The notes: generated by a model from the letters alone, not told the origin. 64,000 nucleotides of DNA from Paenibacillus endoradicis (GCF_024721975.1 NZ_JANQBB010000001.1:1116001-1180000); one strand, 5' to 3'. Counted from the stretch's first letter, positions 8,438 to 19,098 are shown. Made by a program: numbers and translations.

Positions 8438-11400
8438 GTGGCAGATGGAGATTACCCAATAACCCCTCCCTTTTCTATCTCAAGAGAAGATGCAATCAGT
8501 GCAGTAATTGCATCAATTGCGCTTGAAGAAGTCGGGTTGAGCCATATACTAAATGCAGAAGGCGAAAAAATTCAGTACGCACTTGGCACAATTCCAGGTC
8601 AAACCCCAACATATTCTACGATTGAGGAAATTCTAGAAGTTAATGAAAGTGTTAGACAAACAATAAGAACTGTTACAGAAGCGAATAAAGTTTATCAAAT
8701 AAAATTAGCTACGGTACTAGGTCAACCAATACCATACGGACCAACTGGACCTACTGGTCCGACAGGTCCACCCGGTGGAGGTCCTACTGGAGCAACCGGT
8801 GCTACTGGTGAACAAGGTCCAATTGGAGCTACCGGCGCTACGGGTATTCAGGGAGAAACAGGCGCTACTGGTGAACAAGGAGTTACTGGATCTACAGGAG
8901 CTACTGGAGTTCAAGGAATCACCGGACCTGCCGGTGCTACAGGTATTCAAGGAATCACCGGACCTACTGGCGCTACCGGCATCCAAGGTATTACGGGATC
9001 TACCGGTGCGACTGGTGAACAAGGAGCTACTGGCGCTACTGGCGCTACTGGTATTCAAGGAATCACTGGTCCTACTGGTGCTACAGGAATCCAAGGAATT
9101 ACGGGACCTACCGGTGCGACTGGTGCTACTGGTGAACAAGGAGTTACTGGATCTACCGGCGCTACAGGCATTCAAGGAATCACAGGTCCTACCGGTGCTA
9201 CAGGCATTCAAGGTATTACGGGACCTACGGGATCTATTGGAGTTCAAGGAATTACTGGACCTACCGGTGCGACTGGAGCTCAAGGAATCACCGGACCTAC
9301 TGGCGCTACCGGCATCCAAGGTATTACGGGACCTACGGGTGCTACTGGAGTTCAAGGAATTACTGGACCTACCGGTGCGACTGGTGAACAAGGAGCTACT
9401 GGAGCTACTGGCGCTACTGGTATTCAAGGAATCACTGGTCCTACTGGTGCGACTGGTATTCAAGGAATCACGGGACCTACTGGTGCTACCGGAAATCAAG
9501 GAATCACTGGTCCTACTGGGGCAACTGGTGAACAAGGAGCTACTGGATCTACCGGAATTCAAGGTCCAACTGGACCTACGGGTGCGACTGGAGTTCAAGG
9601 GATCACTGGACCTACCGGCATCCAAGGAATTACTGGACCTACCGGTGCGACTGGTGAACAAGGAGTTACTGGACCAACTGGAGCTACTGGTATTCAAGGA
9701 ATCACGGGACCTACGGGTGCTACCGGAATTCAAGGAATTACCGGAACTACCGGCGCTACAGGCATTCAAGGAATCACTGGTCCGACTGGTGCGACTGGTA
9801 TTCAAGGAATTACAGGTCCTACGGGGACGACTGGTATTCAAGGAATTACCGGACCCACGGGGGCTACAGGAATTCAAGGAATTACTGGACCCACTGGTGC
9901 GACTGGTATTCAAGGAATTACCGGACCTACCGGGGCAACTGGAGTTCAAGGAATTACGGGACCTACCGGTGCGACTGGTGAACAAGGAGCTACTGGATCT
10001 ACTGGCGCTACTGGTATTCAAGGAATCACTGGTCCTACTGGGGCTACAGGTATTCAAGGAATCACCGGTCCCACTGGTACGACTGGTGAACAAGGAGCCA
10101 CTGGATCTACAGGCGCTACTGGCATTCAAGGAATCACTGGTCCTACTGGGGCAACTGGTGAACAAGGAGCTACTGGATCTACAGGTGCTACAGGTATTCA
10201 AGGAATCACCGGACCTACTGGTGCTACAGGAATTCAAGGAATCACTGGTCCTACTGGGGCAACTGGTGAACAAGGAGCTACTGGATCTACCGGAATTCAA
10301 GGTCCAACTGGACCTACCGGTGCGACTGGTGAACAAGGAGCTACTGGATCTACAGGCGCTACCGGAGTTCAAGGAATCACTGGTCCTACTGGTGCTACAG
10401 GAATTCAAGGAATCACCGGACCTACTGGTGCTACAGGAATTCAAGGAATCACCGGACCTACTGGTGCTACCGGCATTCAAGGAATCACCGGTCCTACTGG
10501 TGCGACTGGTGAACAAGGAGCTACTGGATCTACTGGCGCTACTGGCATTCAAGGGATTACGGGCCCTACTGGTAGCACTGGAGTTCAAGGGATCACCGGA
10601 CCTACAGGCATCCAAGGAATTACTGGACCTTCTGGCGCAACAGGCATTCAAGGAATCACCGGATCTACCGGCGCTACTGGAGTTCAAGGTATTACGGGAC
10701 CTACGGGAGCTACTGGAGTTCAAGGAATTACTGGACCTACCGGTGCGACTGGTGAACAAGGAATCACCGGACCTACAGGCGCTACTGGAGTTCAAGGAAT
10801 TACCGGGCCTACGGGAGCAACCGGAATCCAAGGAATCACCGGACCTACCGGTGCTACTGGAGTTCAAGGTCCAACTGGACCCACTGGGGTGACTGGTGAA
10901 CAAGGAGCTACTGGATCTACTGGCGCTACTGGAATTCAAGGAATCACCGGACCTACTGGTGCGACGGGTATTCAAGGAATTACGGGAGCTACTGGATCTA
11001 CCGGAATTCAAGGTCCAACTGGACCTACTGGTGCTACAGGTATTCAAGGAATTACAGGACCTACTGGTGCCACTGGAATACAAGGACCTACCGGACCAAC
11101 AGGTATTCAAGGGATCACTGGACCTACAGGAGCTACTGGTATCCAAGGTCCAACGGGACCTTCTGGATCAACAGGCATCCAAGGAGCAACTGGACCTACT
11201 GGGGTTACAGGTATCGAAGGACAAACTGGAGCAACCGGAATTCAAGGAATTACGGGAACTACAGGCATTCAAGGAATCACCGGATCTACGGGTGCGACTG
11301 GTGAACAAGGAGCTACTGGATCTACTGGCGCTACTGGTATTCAAGGTATCACCGGATCTACGGGTGCGACTGGTGAACAAGGAATTACTGGACCTTCTGG

Positions 11401-13594
11401 CGCAACAGGCATTCAAGGAATTACCGGACCTACGGGAGTTACAGGCATTCAAGGAATCACCGGATCTACTGGTGCTACAGGAATTCAAGGAATCACTGGA
11501 CCTACCGGTGCTACCGGCATCCAAGGTATTACGGGACCTACTGGTGCCACTGGAGTTCAAGGTATTACGGGACCTACGGGATCTACTGGATCTACTGGCG
11601 CTACTGGTATTCAAGGAATCACCGGATCTACGGGTGCGACTGGTGAACAAGGAATTACTGGACCTTCTGGCGCAACAGGCATTCAAGGAATTACCGGACC
11701 TACGGGAGTTACAGGCATTCAAGGAATCACCGGATCTACAGGCGCAACAGGAATTCAAGGAATTACAGGTCCTACCGGTGCTACCGGAATTCAAGGTATT
11801 ACGGGACCTACCGGCGCAACAGGCATTCAAGGAGCAACTGGACCTACGGGTGTGACTGGTGAACAAGGAGCAACTGGATCTACGGGCGCTACTGGATTTC
11901 AAGGAATCACGGGACCTACTGGTGCTACAGGAATTCAAGGAATTACAGGGCCTACAGGCGCCACTGGAGTTCAAGGAATTACCGGTCCTACCGGTGCTAC
12001 CGGAATTCAAGGAGCAACTGGACCTACCGGTGCCACTGGAATTCAAGGTATTACAGGTCCTACGGGAGCTACAGGCATTCAAGGGATTACGGGACCAACT
12101 GGTAGCACTGGAGTTCAAGGGATCACTGGACCTACAGGTGCTACCGGAGTTCAAGGAGCAACTGGACCTACCGGTGCGACTGGTGAACAAGGAGCTACTG
12201 GATCTACCGGTTCCACTGGAATTCAAGGAATCACTGGGCCTACAGGCGCTATTGGAGTTCAAGGAATTACCGGTCCTACGGGAGCTACTGGCATTCAAGG
12301 AATCACCGGACCTACAGGGGCTACAGGCATTCAAGGAATCACTGGTCCTACTGGGGCAACTGGAGTTCCAGGTATTACGGGACCTACAGGCGCTACTGGT
12401 ATTCAAGGAATCACCGGTCCTACTGGTGCTACAGGCATCCAAGGAGCAACTGGACCTACCGGTGCCACTGGAGTTCAAGGAATCACCGGACCTACAGGCG
12501 CTACAGGCATCCAAGGTATTACGGGACCTACGGGAGCAACCGGAGTTCAAGGAATTACCGGGCCTACCGGCGCTACTGGTATTCAAGGAATCACCGGACC
12601 TACCGGTGCTACTGGAGTTCAAGGTATTACGGGACCTACTGGTGCTACTGGGGCAACTGGAGTTCAAGGTATTACGGGACCTACAGGAGCTACTGGAATT
12701 CAAGGAATTACAGGTCCTACCGGTCCTACCGGAATTCAAGGAATCACTGGTCCTACCGGCGCTACAGGCATCCAAGGTATTACGGGATCTACGGGAGCAA
12801 CAGGCATTCAAGGAATCACGGGACCTACTGGTGCTACTGGAATCCAAGGAATTACCGGTACTACTGGTGCGACTGGAATTCAAGGGATCACGGGACCTAC
12901 CGGTGCTACAGGCATCCAAGGTATTACGGGACCTACGGGAGCAACCGGGGTTCAAGGAATTACCGGGCCTACTGGAGCAACCGGAATCCAAGGAATCAAC
13001 GGACCTACCGGTGCTACTGGAGTTCAAGGTCCAACTGGACCCACTGGTACGACAGGCATTCAAGGAATTACAGGTCCTACCGGACCTACTGGTGCGACCG
13101 GTCCCAATATCATGAGTACTGGAATTTCAGTTAATCGTGCAGCTACTAACATTAGTGCAGGTGCACAAATTGGAAACTGGTTATCAGCAGATCCTTACTA
13201 TACTTCTGCTGATTTTAATACAACGACCGGAGTTTATACTGTCCCTGTTTCAGGGCGATATCAGGTTAGTGTTGTAATATCATATGCAACAACTGTCTCG
13301 ATCGGCGTTCAATTAGGTTCAGGAAATACACCAGCAATTGTGTTAAGAAGAATTTCACCGGCTACATCGGATCTTGCACGAAGTCCATTCCCTGTTTTAG
13401 ATGTAAATATCCTACTTTTATTGTCTATTCGGGTTTTACTCGCGTCCGGTAGTGTTATTATTAATACTGAAGTAAATCTCTCTGCTGGCGATCAACTTGC
13501 GGTATTCTACGATAATTCAGGGATTACTATAACTCTCAATTTGGGTTCTGGCTCAAATGTTGGGCAAATATGGTCAATTCATCGAATCACTTAA
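8438..13594 (+). CDS. Giant collagen-like spore-surface protein (1718 aa)
   Basis: Residues 1-100 are the shared helical N-domain ([22 protein letters not shown], then [19 protein letters not shown]). Residues 101-1556 are uninterrupted Gly-X-Thr/Gly-X-Y repeats, dominated by a 12-residue unit [12 protein letters not shown] with GEQGAT and GVQGIT variants. Residues 1557-1718 form a C1q/TNF-like jelly roll ([33 protein letters not shown]), the usual trimerisation cap. A triple helix this long would extend roughly 400 nm, about four times the length of the BclB-like neighbour's whole chain and far beyond typical BclA. Thr density suggests heavy O-glycosylation. No signal peptide. GTG start with AGGTGGTG upstream and a sigma-K-like promoter. 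Perfectly periodic coding leaves long open shadow frames on both strands. Confidence 0.88.
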   Translation: MADGDYPITPPFSISREDAISAVIASIALEEVGLSHILNAEGEKIQYALGTIPGQTPTYSTIEEILEVNESVRQTIRTVTEANKVYQIKLATVLGQPIPYGPTGPTGPTGPPGGGPTGATGATGEQGPIGATGATGIQGETGATGEQGVTGSTGATGVQGITGPAGATGIQGITGPTGATGIQGITGSTGATGEQGATGATGATGIQGITGPTGATGIQGITGPTGATGATGEQGVTGSTGATGIQGITGPTGATGIQGITGPTGSIGVQGITGPTGATGAQGITGPTGATGIQGITGPTGATGVQGITGPTGATGEQGATGATGATGIQGITGPTGATGIQGITGPTGATGNQGITGPTGATGEQGATGSTGIQGPTGPTGATGVQGITGPTGIQGITGPTGATGEQGVTGPTGATGIQGITGPTGATGIQGITGTTGATGIQGITGPTGATGIQGITGPTGTTGIQGITGPTGATGIQGITGPTGATGIQGITGPTGATGVQGITGPTGATGEQGATGSTGATGIQGITGPTGATGIQGITGPTGTTGEQGATGSTGATGIQGITGPTGATGEQGATGSTGATGIQGITGPTGATGIQGITGPTGATGEQGATGSTGIQGPTGPTGATGEQGATGSTGATGVQGITGPTGATGIQGITGPTGATGIQGITGPTGATGIQGITGPTGATGEQGATGSTGATGIQGITGPTGSTGVQGITGPTGIQGITGPSGATGIQGITGSTGATGVQGITGPTGATGVQGITGPTGATGEQGITGPTGATGVQGITGPTGATGIQGITGPTGATGVQGPTGPTGVTGEQGATGSTGATGIQGITGPTGATGIQGITGATGSTGIQGPTGPTGATGIQGITGPTGATGIQGPTGPTGIQGITGPTGATGIQGPTGPSGSTGIQGATGPTGVTGIEGQTGATGIQGITGTTGIQGITGSTGATGEQGATGSTGATGIQGITGSTGATGEQGITGPSGATGIQGITGPTGVTGIQGITGSTGATGIQGITGPTGATGIQGITGPTGATGVQGITGPTGSTGSTGATGIQGITGSTGATGEQGITGPSGATGIQGITGPTGVTGIQGITGSTGATGIQGITGPTGATGIQGITGPTGATGIQGATGPTGVTGEQGATGSTGATGFQGITGPTGATGIQGITGPTGATGVQGITGPTGATGIQGATGPTGATGIQGITGPTGATGIQGITGPTGSTGVQGITGPTGATGVQGATGPTGATGEQGATGSTGSTGIQGITGPTGAIGVQGITGPTGATGIQGITGPTGATGIQGITGPTGATGVPGITGPTGATGIQGITGPTGATGIQGATGPTGATGVQGITGPTGATGIQGITGPTGATGVQGITGPTGATGIQGITGPTGATGVQGITGPTGATGATGVQGITGPTGATGIQGITGPTGPTGIQGITGPTGATGIQGITGSTGATGIQGITGPTGATGIQGITGTTGATGIQGITGPTGATGIQGITGPTGATGVQGITGPTGATGIQGINGPTGATGVQGPTGPTGTTGIQGITGPTGPTGATGPNIMSTGISVNRAATNISAGAQIGNWLSADPYYTSADFNTTTGVYTVPVSGRYQVSVVISYATTVSIGVQLGSGNTPAIVLRRISPATSDLARSPFPVLDVNILLLLSIRVLLASGSVIINTEVNLSAGDQLAVFYDNSGITITLNLGSGSNVGQIWSIHRIT
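8738..13105 (+). repeat. 4.4-kb coding tandem repeat, 36-bp main period
   Basis: DNA encoding the collagen stalk. The basic unit is 9 bp (Gly-X-Thr), organised in 36-bp higher-order units ([12 protein letters not shown]). Third positions vary (ACT/ACC/ACG/ACA), so units are diverged rather than identical, but longer blocks recur: the stretch around 11309-11480 is closely repeated around 11581-11740. Copy number is expected to vary between strains. Confidence 0.9.
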
Positions 13595-13601
13595 TTCAAA
13601 A

Positions 13602-13643
13602 ACAAAGGTAGATCAGTGCTATTACCCACTGATCTACCTTTGT
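13602..13643. terminator. Bidirectional terminator
   Basis: Perfect 17-base arms (13602-13618 and 13627-13643) between the convergent collagen and zinc-ribbon genes. Confidence 0.85.
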
Positions 13644-13871
13644 TTAGTTAGATTGCATCCAAAGCAGTGAAGCAACCATAGGTACAACAACTATAATAAT
13701 AATGCCAATAACTAAAGAAAGAAAAAACGTTAGCCTTCTCTTCTCGCTCATCTTCTTAGGTGATCTAATATGACATGTCGGGCATATATCCGTTAAATCA
13801 GGAATAACTGAACCACATGATTTACAAGTAATTGTTGCCTCCATAAAATTCGCACCATACTTTCTTATCAA
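13644..13871 (-). CDS. Zinc-ribbon membrane protein (75 aa)
   Basis: Two Cys pairs, CKSCGS and CPTCHIRS, form a treble-clef/zinc-ribbon finger (residues ~16-35). A basic linker PKKMSEKRR and one membrane helix (TFFLSLVIGIIIIVVVPMVA) follow. No enzymatic motif. TTG at 13871 and ATG at 13844 are both possible starts; neither has a strong ribosome site, though the TTG is preceded by GAAAG. Such small zinc-ribbon/TM proteins are common in Bacillota and mostly uncharacterised. It converges with the collagen gene and shares its terminator. Confidence 0.7.
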   Translation of the reverse strand: MIRKYGANFMEATITCKSCGSVIPDLTDICPTCHIRSPKKMSEKRRLTFFLSLVIGIIIIVVVPMVASLLWMQSN

Positions 13872-13924
13872 TTACTTTCAATGTCACTATTATATTAAAT
13901 TTCAACAAGTATCAGCTACACTTT

Positions 13925-14731
13925 TCACAAATTAATACGTTCTTGCCATTCTCGTTTTCTGAATTGACTAGGTGACTCTCCCATAATTCGCTTAAACAAT
14001 ATAGTAAAGTAATTAGTGTTCTCATAACCTAGTACTTGAGCAATTTCTGATACCTTCATTTTAGTCTGAACAAGTAATTGCTTTGCCTCTCCCATTCTTC
14101 GATTCAAAATATAATTTATCGGTGAGTCGTTATATTTACTCCTAAACACATGCGACAAATAAAAGGAGTTCATGTGAAAGGCATTCGCAATATCATTTAA
14201 CGAAATGTGACGTAAATAATTCAAATCTAAATATTCTTTAATTCTAATGGCTAATGATTCAGAATCTCTATCCAACATTTTATTTGATTGCTCGAGTTCA
14301 GACAATCTTTTCACCCATATCATTAATGTCATTAATAAATATTGTGAAGCTTCCTGAAACTCTTCTCTTTGTTGTTGCGATTCCTCATATATGAGTGAAA
14401 ACAGTGCCTCAATCGTAGATCTATTATCTTTGGTTTTAATAATTGGTCTATTCTCAAGTGGAATTAATAATGATCGATTGGGATGTGCAATACCACAATA
14501 ATAGGTTTCAAGAGGATTGGTCGTTGATGAATATTCCTCATGGATAATCCCTTGATTATATACAAGTAGATCGCCCTCTTGAACAGCATAACGTTCCCCA
14601 CTTATTGTAACGACACCTTCCCCTTTAACTACGAATATGACTTCACTCCAATTCGGATGATGATGACTTGGAAAACTCCAAATTGTTCTTTCAATAATTC
14701 TACCAATATACAATAATTTTTCATTTGTCAT
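13925..14731 (-). CDS. AraC-family transcriptional regulator with cupin sensor
   Basis: N-terminal cupin (residues ~10-90: HHHPNWSEVIFVVKGEGVV, EGDLLVYNQGIIHEE) and a C-terminal pair of helix-turn-helix motifs (ISLNDIANAFHMNSFYLSHVFRS; VSEIAQVLGYENTNYFTILF, then KRIMGESPSQFR). The frame is open to 14812, but the ATG at 14731 begins the cupin and is preceded by AGAGAG, so I prefer it. It is divergently arranged with an MFS exporter (211-base shared region), suggesting it controls that transporter in response to a small ligand, possibly a sugar or drug. The ligand cannot be read from sequence. Confidence 0.85.
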   Translation of the reverse strand: MTNEKLLYIGRIIERTIWSFPSHHHPNWSEVIFVVKGEGVVTISGERYAVQEGDLLVYNQGIIHEEYSSTTNPLETYYCGIAHPNRSLLIPLENRPIIKTKDNRSTIEALFSLIYEESQQQREEFQEASQYLLMTLMIWVKRLSELEQSNKMLDRDSESLAIRIKEYLDLNYLRHISLNDIANAFHMNSFYLSHVFRSKYNDSPINYILNRRMGEAKQLLVQTKMKVSEIAQVLGYENTNYFTILFKRIMGESPSQFRKREWQERINL

Positions 14732-14942
14732 TTTCTGTAATCTCTCTGTGAAAAGATATTTTCTAAAAAGTAAGCCATTTATTATTATACATAAAGCTAC
14801 GTTACATTTCATCTTCAGAAAGCAAGATATATCACATTATTTGAAAGGAAACCAAGATGTTGCATTGTAATATATCGTAGATCATCTTATGCTAAATTAG
14901 CTTCACATAGAGAGAATATGGATTGGATAGGAGTTTACATTT

Positions 14943-16148
14943 ATGAGTAACACTACTGCAGCAGTGGTTTCTGCTGAAATTGGGACTGCAAAGAAAGAGA
15001 AAATGCCCATTTCATTAATATGGTTAACTATTGGGGCGTTTGCTATTGGAATGACAGAATTTTTAGTCATGGGTTTACTGCCTAATGTTGCTAATGATCT
15101 GAACGTCTCGATCCCAAAAGCTGGCCAAATCATTACAAGTTATGCATTGGGCGTTGCGTTTGGCGCACCTTTATTGACGATCCTTACCCATTCGATCGCC
15201 AAGAAAAAATTATTAGTATTACTTATGTTTATTTTCATTCTTGGAAATGGCTTATCTATGATCGCACCTAATTATACTTTGCTTATTATAGCTCGTATAA
15301 TGACAGCTCTAGCACATGGAACATTTTTGGGGGCAGGTACATTAATTGCAACACATCTTGTTGCTCCTCACAAAAAAGGTAGTGCGGTAGCATTAGTACT
15401 AGCCGGACTAACTATAGCAAATATTGTAGGTGTTCCTTTCGGTACATTTATCGGTCAACAATTTGGTTGGAGAGCTTCGTTCGGTGTAATCACTATTCTA
15501 GGATTTATTGCTTTACTAGGTATAGCGAAGTATATACCTTCAATTAAAGAAAATCAGCATGTAAGTATTATGCAAGAAATTAATGCTGTTATGAAACCAC
15601 AGGTGTTATTAACATTAGTGGCTGGATTATTTGGCTGTGCTAGTCTGTTTGCATTATTCACGTACATCTCACCCATATTGCAACAAATTAGTGGTTTCCA
15701 AGAACACAGTGTAACTTGGATCTTAGTATTGTTTGGTGTGTCAGTTACCATTGGTAATCTTATCGGTGGAAAACTCGCTGACTGGAAAACAACTCCCTAT
15801 CTTATTGTTAATTATGCGATTCTGAGTATCGTTCTTGCCATTTTTACTGTAACATTACAAAATCCTATTTTAGCAATTATTACATTGTTCGTATGGGGCG
15901 CAGCAGCCTTTAGTATTATGCCAGGAATTCAACTTCGCACGATGACTCTTGCGAGCGAAGCTCCAATGTTAGTCGCTACCTCCAATCATTCGTTCTTGAA
16001 CTTAGGAAATGCAATTGGAGCTTATCTTGGTGGTCTTGTCATAACTATTGTAGGTCTGGAAGGATTACCTTGGTTGGCCTCTGCTCTTGCCTTTATAGGA
16101 TTTATTCTAGTGCTTATCATTTATAAGACTGATGAGAAAACTGTGTAA
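14943..16148 (+). CDS. MFS exporter, DHA1/AraJ-like
   Basis: A 401-residue, 12-helix transporter. The first membrane segment carries the DHA1 block IGAFAIGMTEFLVMGLLP, typical of AraJ/YdhP/PbuE-type efflux proteins, and RIMTALAHGTFLGAG is the helix-IV/motif C-like region. TAGGAG lies about nine bases before the ATG. It is divergent from an AraC regulator, its likely controller. Substrates in this group are small sugars, nucleosides or drugs; which one applies here is unknown. A strong terminator follows. Confidence 0.85.
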   Translation: MSNTTAAVVSAEIGTAKKEKMPISLIWLTIGAFAIGMTEFLVMGLLPNVANDLNVSIPKAGQIITSYALGVAFGAPLLTILTHSIAKKKLLVLLMFIFILGNGLSMIAPNYTLLIIARIMTALAHGTFLGAGTLIATHLVAPHKKGSAVALVLAGLTIANIVGVPFGTFIGQQFGWRASFGVITILGFIALLGIAKYIPSIKENQHVSIMQEINAVMKPQVLLTLVAGLFGCASLFALFTYISPILQQISGFQEHSVTWILVLFGVSVTIGNLIGGKLADWKTTPYLIVNYAILSIVLAIFTVTLQNPILAIITLFVWGAAAFSIMPGIQLRTMTLASEAPMLVATSNHSFLNLGNAIGAYLGGLVITIVGLEGLPWLASALAFIGFILVLIIYKTDEKTV

Positions 16149-16155
16149 AATAAAT

Positions 16156-16199
16156 AAGCCGGTAGATTATAGGTTTCTCCTACTCTACCGGCTTTTTAA
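16156..16199 (+). terminator. Terminator of the MFS exporter gene
   Basis: Arms AAGCCGGTAGA (16156-16166) and TCTACCGGCTT (16184-16194), then TTTAATT. It may also serve the convergent phosphoesterase gene. Confidence 0.85.
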
Positions 16200-17291
16200 T
16201 TATTCGAAATCTACATTAATAACTACAATTTCAGATTGGCTTCCAAGACGAATCGGTGGTCCCCAAAATCCATATCCCGATGAAACGATCGTATGAAGTT
16301 TACCTTTTTGCAAGTATCCATAATCGTTCTCGAAGAGTCGATTCGTTATGAGATTACCTGGAGCAATTTGACCTTTATGGGTATGCCCTGCAACTAGCAA
16401 ATCGATTCCTGCATCATCAGCTTCAGCAAATTCATATGGCTGATGATCTAACAAGAAAATCGGCTTGCTTTGATCTAGTCCAGCCACCAGTTCTTCCGTA
16501 GCCATACGATTTTCCTCGGACTTATCTTTTCTTCCCACGATATATATTTCATCATTTAACAGAAAAACTTCATCATACAATAGTTCAATGTCAGCTGTCT
16601 CAATAGATGCAATAAGCTTATCCATTTGACCACGATATTTATCATGATTACCTAGAGAGCCGAATACTCCGTATTTACTCTCCAAACCAGCTAATATTTC
16701 AAAAATACCTTTCTTCTCTACAATTGCTAAGTCATCGTCAATAATATCTCCAGGAATAAGAATAAGATCTGCATCTAGCTGGTTTACTTCTTCAACTAAT
16801 CGCTTAGCATGCTTTATGCCAGATAAGTATCCAAAGTGAGTATCAGAAAGCATAACAATTTTCAAATCTTCACTACCAGTCTTTTGTACTGCAATATTAT
16901 ATTCCGTTACTTTAGGAGTATAAGCGAGATAACTACCATACATTAACGTTCCCAATACGATAACAAGTACAAGAGTTGTAGCAACCACACGCGTTCGATT
17001 GCGGTCAATTTTCGTAAATCTCATAATCAGCATAACAATATGTACGACTGGCAATGTTAGTAACAATAATCCAAATATAGATAACCAATAATTGCCGATA
17101 ATACTAAAGACCGCTGATCCATTACCTAATCTTCCAATAATAAATGACGTAGATAAAACGATAAGAATAATGCTGTAGCAGGCTAAGAACCAACGGTTAC
17201 CCTTCAAACCAAAACCGCGATATCCACTCCACCCAATATAAAATACTAATAAACCATATAAGAGCAGTGCAATTATAAATGCGATGATCAA
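16200..17291 (-). CDS. Membrane-anchored metallophosphoesterase (YkuE-like)
   Basis: A 363-residue protein with four N-terminal membrane helices (to ~residue 130) and a calcineurin-type phosphoesterase domain. Metal-binding motifs are complete: SDTHFG (~150), GDIIDDD (~180), GNHDK (~217) and GHTHKGQ (~306). The family contains periplasmic/extracytoplasmic enzymes such as YkuE and UDP-2,3-diacylglucosamine hydrolase-like proteins; the substrate here is unknown. TTG start (LIIAFIIALL read as Met) with AAGGAGA eight bases upstream. Confidence 0.87.
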   Translation of the reverse strand: MIIAFIIALLLYGLLVFYIGWSGYRGFGLKGNRWFLACYSIILIVLSTSFIIGRLGNGSAVFSIIGNYWLSIFGLLLLTLPVVHIVMLIMRFTKIDRNRTRVVATTLVLVIVLGTLMYGSYLAYTPKVTEYNIAVQKTGSEDLKIVMLSDTHFGYLSGIKHAKRLVEEVNQLDADLILIPGDIIDDDLAIVEKKGIFEILAGLESKYGVFGSLGNHDKYRGQMDKLIASIETADIELLYDEVFLLNDEIYIVGRKDKSEENRMATEELVAGLDQSKPIFLLDHQPYEFAEADDAGIDLLVAGHTHKGQIAPGNLITNRLFENDYGYLQKGKLHTIVSSGYGFWGPPIRLGSQSEIVVINVDFE

Positions 17292-17459
17292 TTTGTTTGT
17301 CTCCTTTTCTAATACGAAACATTGTGATATACTTCACATACACTACATAATAACAGATTACTACTACTAACTCTTTACGTATCAATAACCTTTTCATTTG
17401 TGGACATATAGAATAGCTACATTAATAGATACAATTAAAATTGTGAAAGGAGTAAAGTT

Positions 17460-17906
17460 ATGATGACAACCGATCTCCCCCACACGATTAAAACAGAGGC
17501 TCAACCTAATATACCAGCATTAATTGTGCTTTATGATGGTCAATGTTCATTTTGTAATGGTGCCACACAATGGATCATTGCTCGTGATCGAACAGCTAAA
17601 GTATCATATGCTGCAATTGAAGGTGAGCTAGGTCAACTTCTTATCCAACAATTTAACATACCTTCTAACGTGGACAGTCTTATCTGTATTGACAATAATA
17701 AAGCTTATTTATACTCTTCTGGCGCCATCCGCGTAACGAAATATTTAGATGGCGCTTGGAAACTATTTTATCTTCTAACGATCATTCCAACATTTATTCG
17801 CAATCCAGTTTATCGCTTCATTGCGAAAAATCGCTATCGTTGGTTTGGAAAGCAACAATCTTGCTTACTTCCTACACCCGAGATACGTCGACGATTTCTA
17901 GATTAG
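17460..17906 (+). CDS. DCC-family thiol-disulfide oxidoreductase (DUF393)
   Basis: A 148-residue protein with the family-defining DGQCSFCNG motif (D-x-x-C-x-x-C) near residue 27, followed by a thioredoxin-like domain and the typical end PVYRFIAKNRYRWFGK. The family is thought to act as cytosolic redox protein (B. subtilis YuxK), with no proven substrate. AAAGGAG lies six to nine bases before the ATGATG start. The 3' end overlaps the convergent recombinase gene by 35 bases. Confidence 0.88.
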   Translation: MMTTDLPHTIKTEAQPNIPALIVLYDGQCSFCNGATQWIIARDRTAKVSYAAIEGELGQLLIQQFNIPSNVDSLICIDNNKAYLYSSGAIRVTKYLDGAWKLFYLLTIIPTFIRNPVYRFIAKNRYRWFGKQQSCLLPTPEIRRRFLD

Positions 17907-18795
17907 GTATGTTAGGAATCTGAATAGAGGAAATCGCTTGTTTCTTATCATCATCCTGAATATGTGTGTAGATCATCGTAGTCTCGATCGATGTATGTCC
18001 CATTAACTCTTTTACGATTCTAATATCAACTTGGTTTCGTAACATTAGAGTAGCGAACGAATGTCGAAGTTTATGACATGATAATTTCAAATGTCGTAAC
18101 TCACTATAATCATCTTTCATTGCTTGAAACATCATCGACATTATTTTTTGAATTTGCCTAATTGATAATCGACGCCCTTTCTGAGATACGAAAAAGGCGT
18201 CTTCTTTTTGTTTATAGGGAGTTAGTCTCTGTTCCATAATATGTTGCATGTAAGTATTCACTTCCGCAGTGAGTGGTATCTCATTCCATTTCCGCCCCTT
18301 CCCGAGAACAGTAATAGAACCTTTCTCAATATGATAATGAGCTATATTCAAGCGATGAACTTCACCTACACGTAAACCTGAATAAGCCATTAATAAAAAT
18401 ATAGCCAGATTCCTCTCTTTATATTTTCCTTCAATATAATTCATCGTACTCTGTAATTGATCCTGCTCCAAATATACAGGTAGTACATTTTTTTCTGTTT
18501 TTGATTTTTTAACATCTAACGCTGGATTACATTGCATCATTTCAAAATCATTCATTGCTTTGAAAAAACTTCTTAATGCAGCAAGTGTTCGATTACGAGT
18601 AGCTTCTGACACATGCTCTTTATGTTGAACGAGATAACTTACGACAGTCAGCTTCTTAATTTTCTGCAAGGGTAGCTCTTCAATATACTCAAGAAATGAA
18701 AATGCCTCGCGCTCATATTCTCTCTTCGTTGTGTCTGTATACCCAGCTTGCTTCATCCACAACTTGAATGCCATCATATATTCATCATGTTCCAT
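17872..18795 (-). CDS. Tyrosine recombinase (XerC/XerD-like)
   Basis: Complete catalytic set, numbered from the longer 314-residue frame: Arg149 (SGLRVGE), Lys in GKGRK, His248-x-x-Arg251 (CHKLRHSFA), His274 (MGHTS) and Tyr283 (MIYTH). The N-terminal ~100 residues form the SAM-like core-binding domain. The ATG at 18795 is favoured because GGAG lies about ten bases upstream; the ATG at 18816 has no ribosome site. It stands alone, away from ribosomal or dnaK contexts, and has no adjacent excisionase, so it is either a chromosomal Xer paralogue or the recombinase of an unrecognised element. It lacks an obvious integron-integrase insertion. Confidence 0.87.
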   Translation of the reverse strand: MEHDEYMMAFKLWMKQAGYTDTTKREYEREAFSFLEYIEELPLQKIKKLTVVSYLVQHKEHVSEATRNRTLAALRSFFKAMNDFEMMQCNPALDVKKSKTEKNVLPVYLEQDQLQSTMNYIEGKYKERNLAIFLLMAYSGLRVGEVHRLNIAHYHIEKGSITVLGKGRKWNEIPLTAEVNTYMQHIMEQRLTPYKQKEDAFFVSQKGRRLSIRQIQKIMSMMFQAMKDDYSELRHLKLSCHKLRHSFATLMLRNQVDIRIVKELMGHTSIETTMIYTHIQDDDKKQAISSIQIPNIPNLEIVDVSRV

Positions 18796-18917
18796 TCCGT
18801 CATCGTCTCCGCCCATGTTGTAATCAACTAGTCAATTCTAACAATATTTGAGAGTTTTTATTGTCGAATATCACCTATACTTACTCGACTAACTCTATTA
18901 AAGTCGTTCTAAATCAA

Positions 18918-18947
18918 AAGTGCGCAAAATATGAGTTTTGCGCACTT
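18918..18947. repeat. 12-base perfect inverted repeat upstream of the recombinase gene
   Basis: AAGTGCGCAAAA (18918-18929) and TTTTGCGCACTT (18936-18947) with a six-base loop, in the 300-base gap between the recombinase start and the reductase terminator. It has no long U-tract on either strand, so it may be an operator or recombinase site rather than a terminator. Confidence 0.5.
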
Positions 18948-19025
18948 ATTGTAGCATATAATGTCGTCTATATCTAACCAAACATTACCAATTACGATGT
19001 TTTACTATCCTTTAAAATCAATAAC

Positions 19026-19060
19026 GAAAAAAAGGTCAAATACTCATGAGTATTTGACCT
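19026..19060 (-). terminator. Terminator of the thioredoxin-reductase-like gene
   Basis: A perfect 28-base palindrome (19033-19060) followed on the minus strand by seven T residues. Confidence 0.88.
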
Positions 19061-19098
19061 CTAAGGTTAAAAATGAACTATATTAAAGTAATTTATTA

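Noticed and set aside
8738..13105. Regular 36-bp periodicity as a possible CRISPR array
   Set aside because: There are no unique spacers, the units are diverged at third codon positions, and the frame encodes Gly-X-Thr collagen throughout.
8717..13115. Several long open frames of 319-809 codons on both strands within the giant collagen gene, and a 237-codon one within the BclB-like gene
   Set aside because: They are shadows of a strictly periodic coding repeat: the 9-bp unit lacks stops in other frames. Translations are low-complexity (Ser/Arg or Leu/Lys rich) with no ribosome sites.
17872..18795. The intact tyrosine recombinase as integrase of the repeat array
   Set aside because: It lies 10 kb away with ordinary genes between and no repeat copy beside it; no integron-specific insertion is visible. 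A link cannot be excluded but is not supported.
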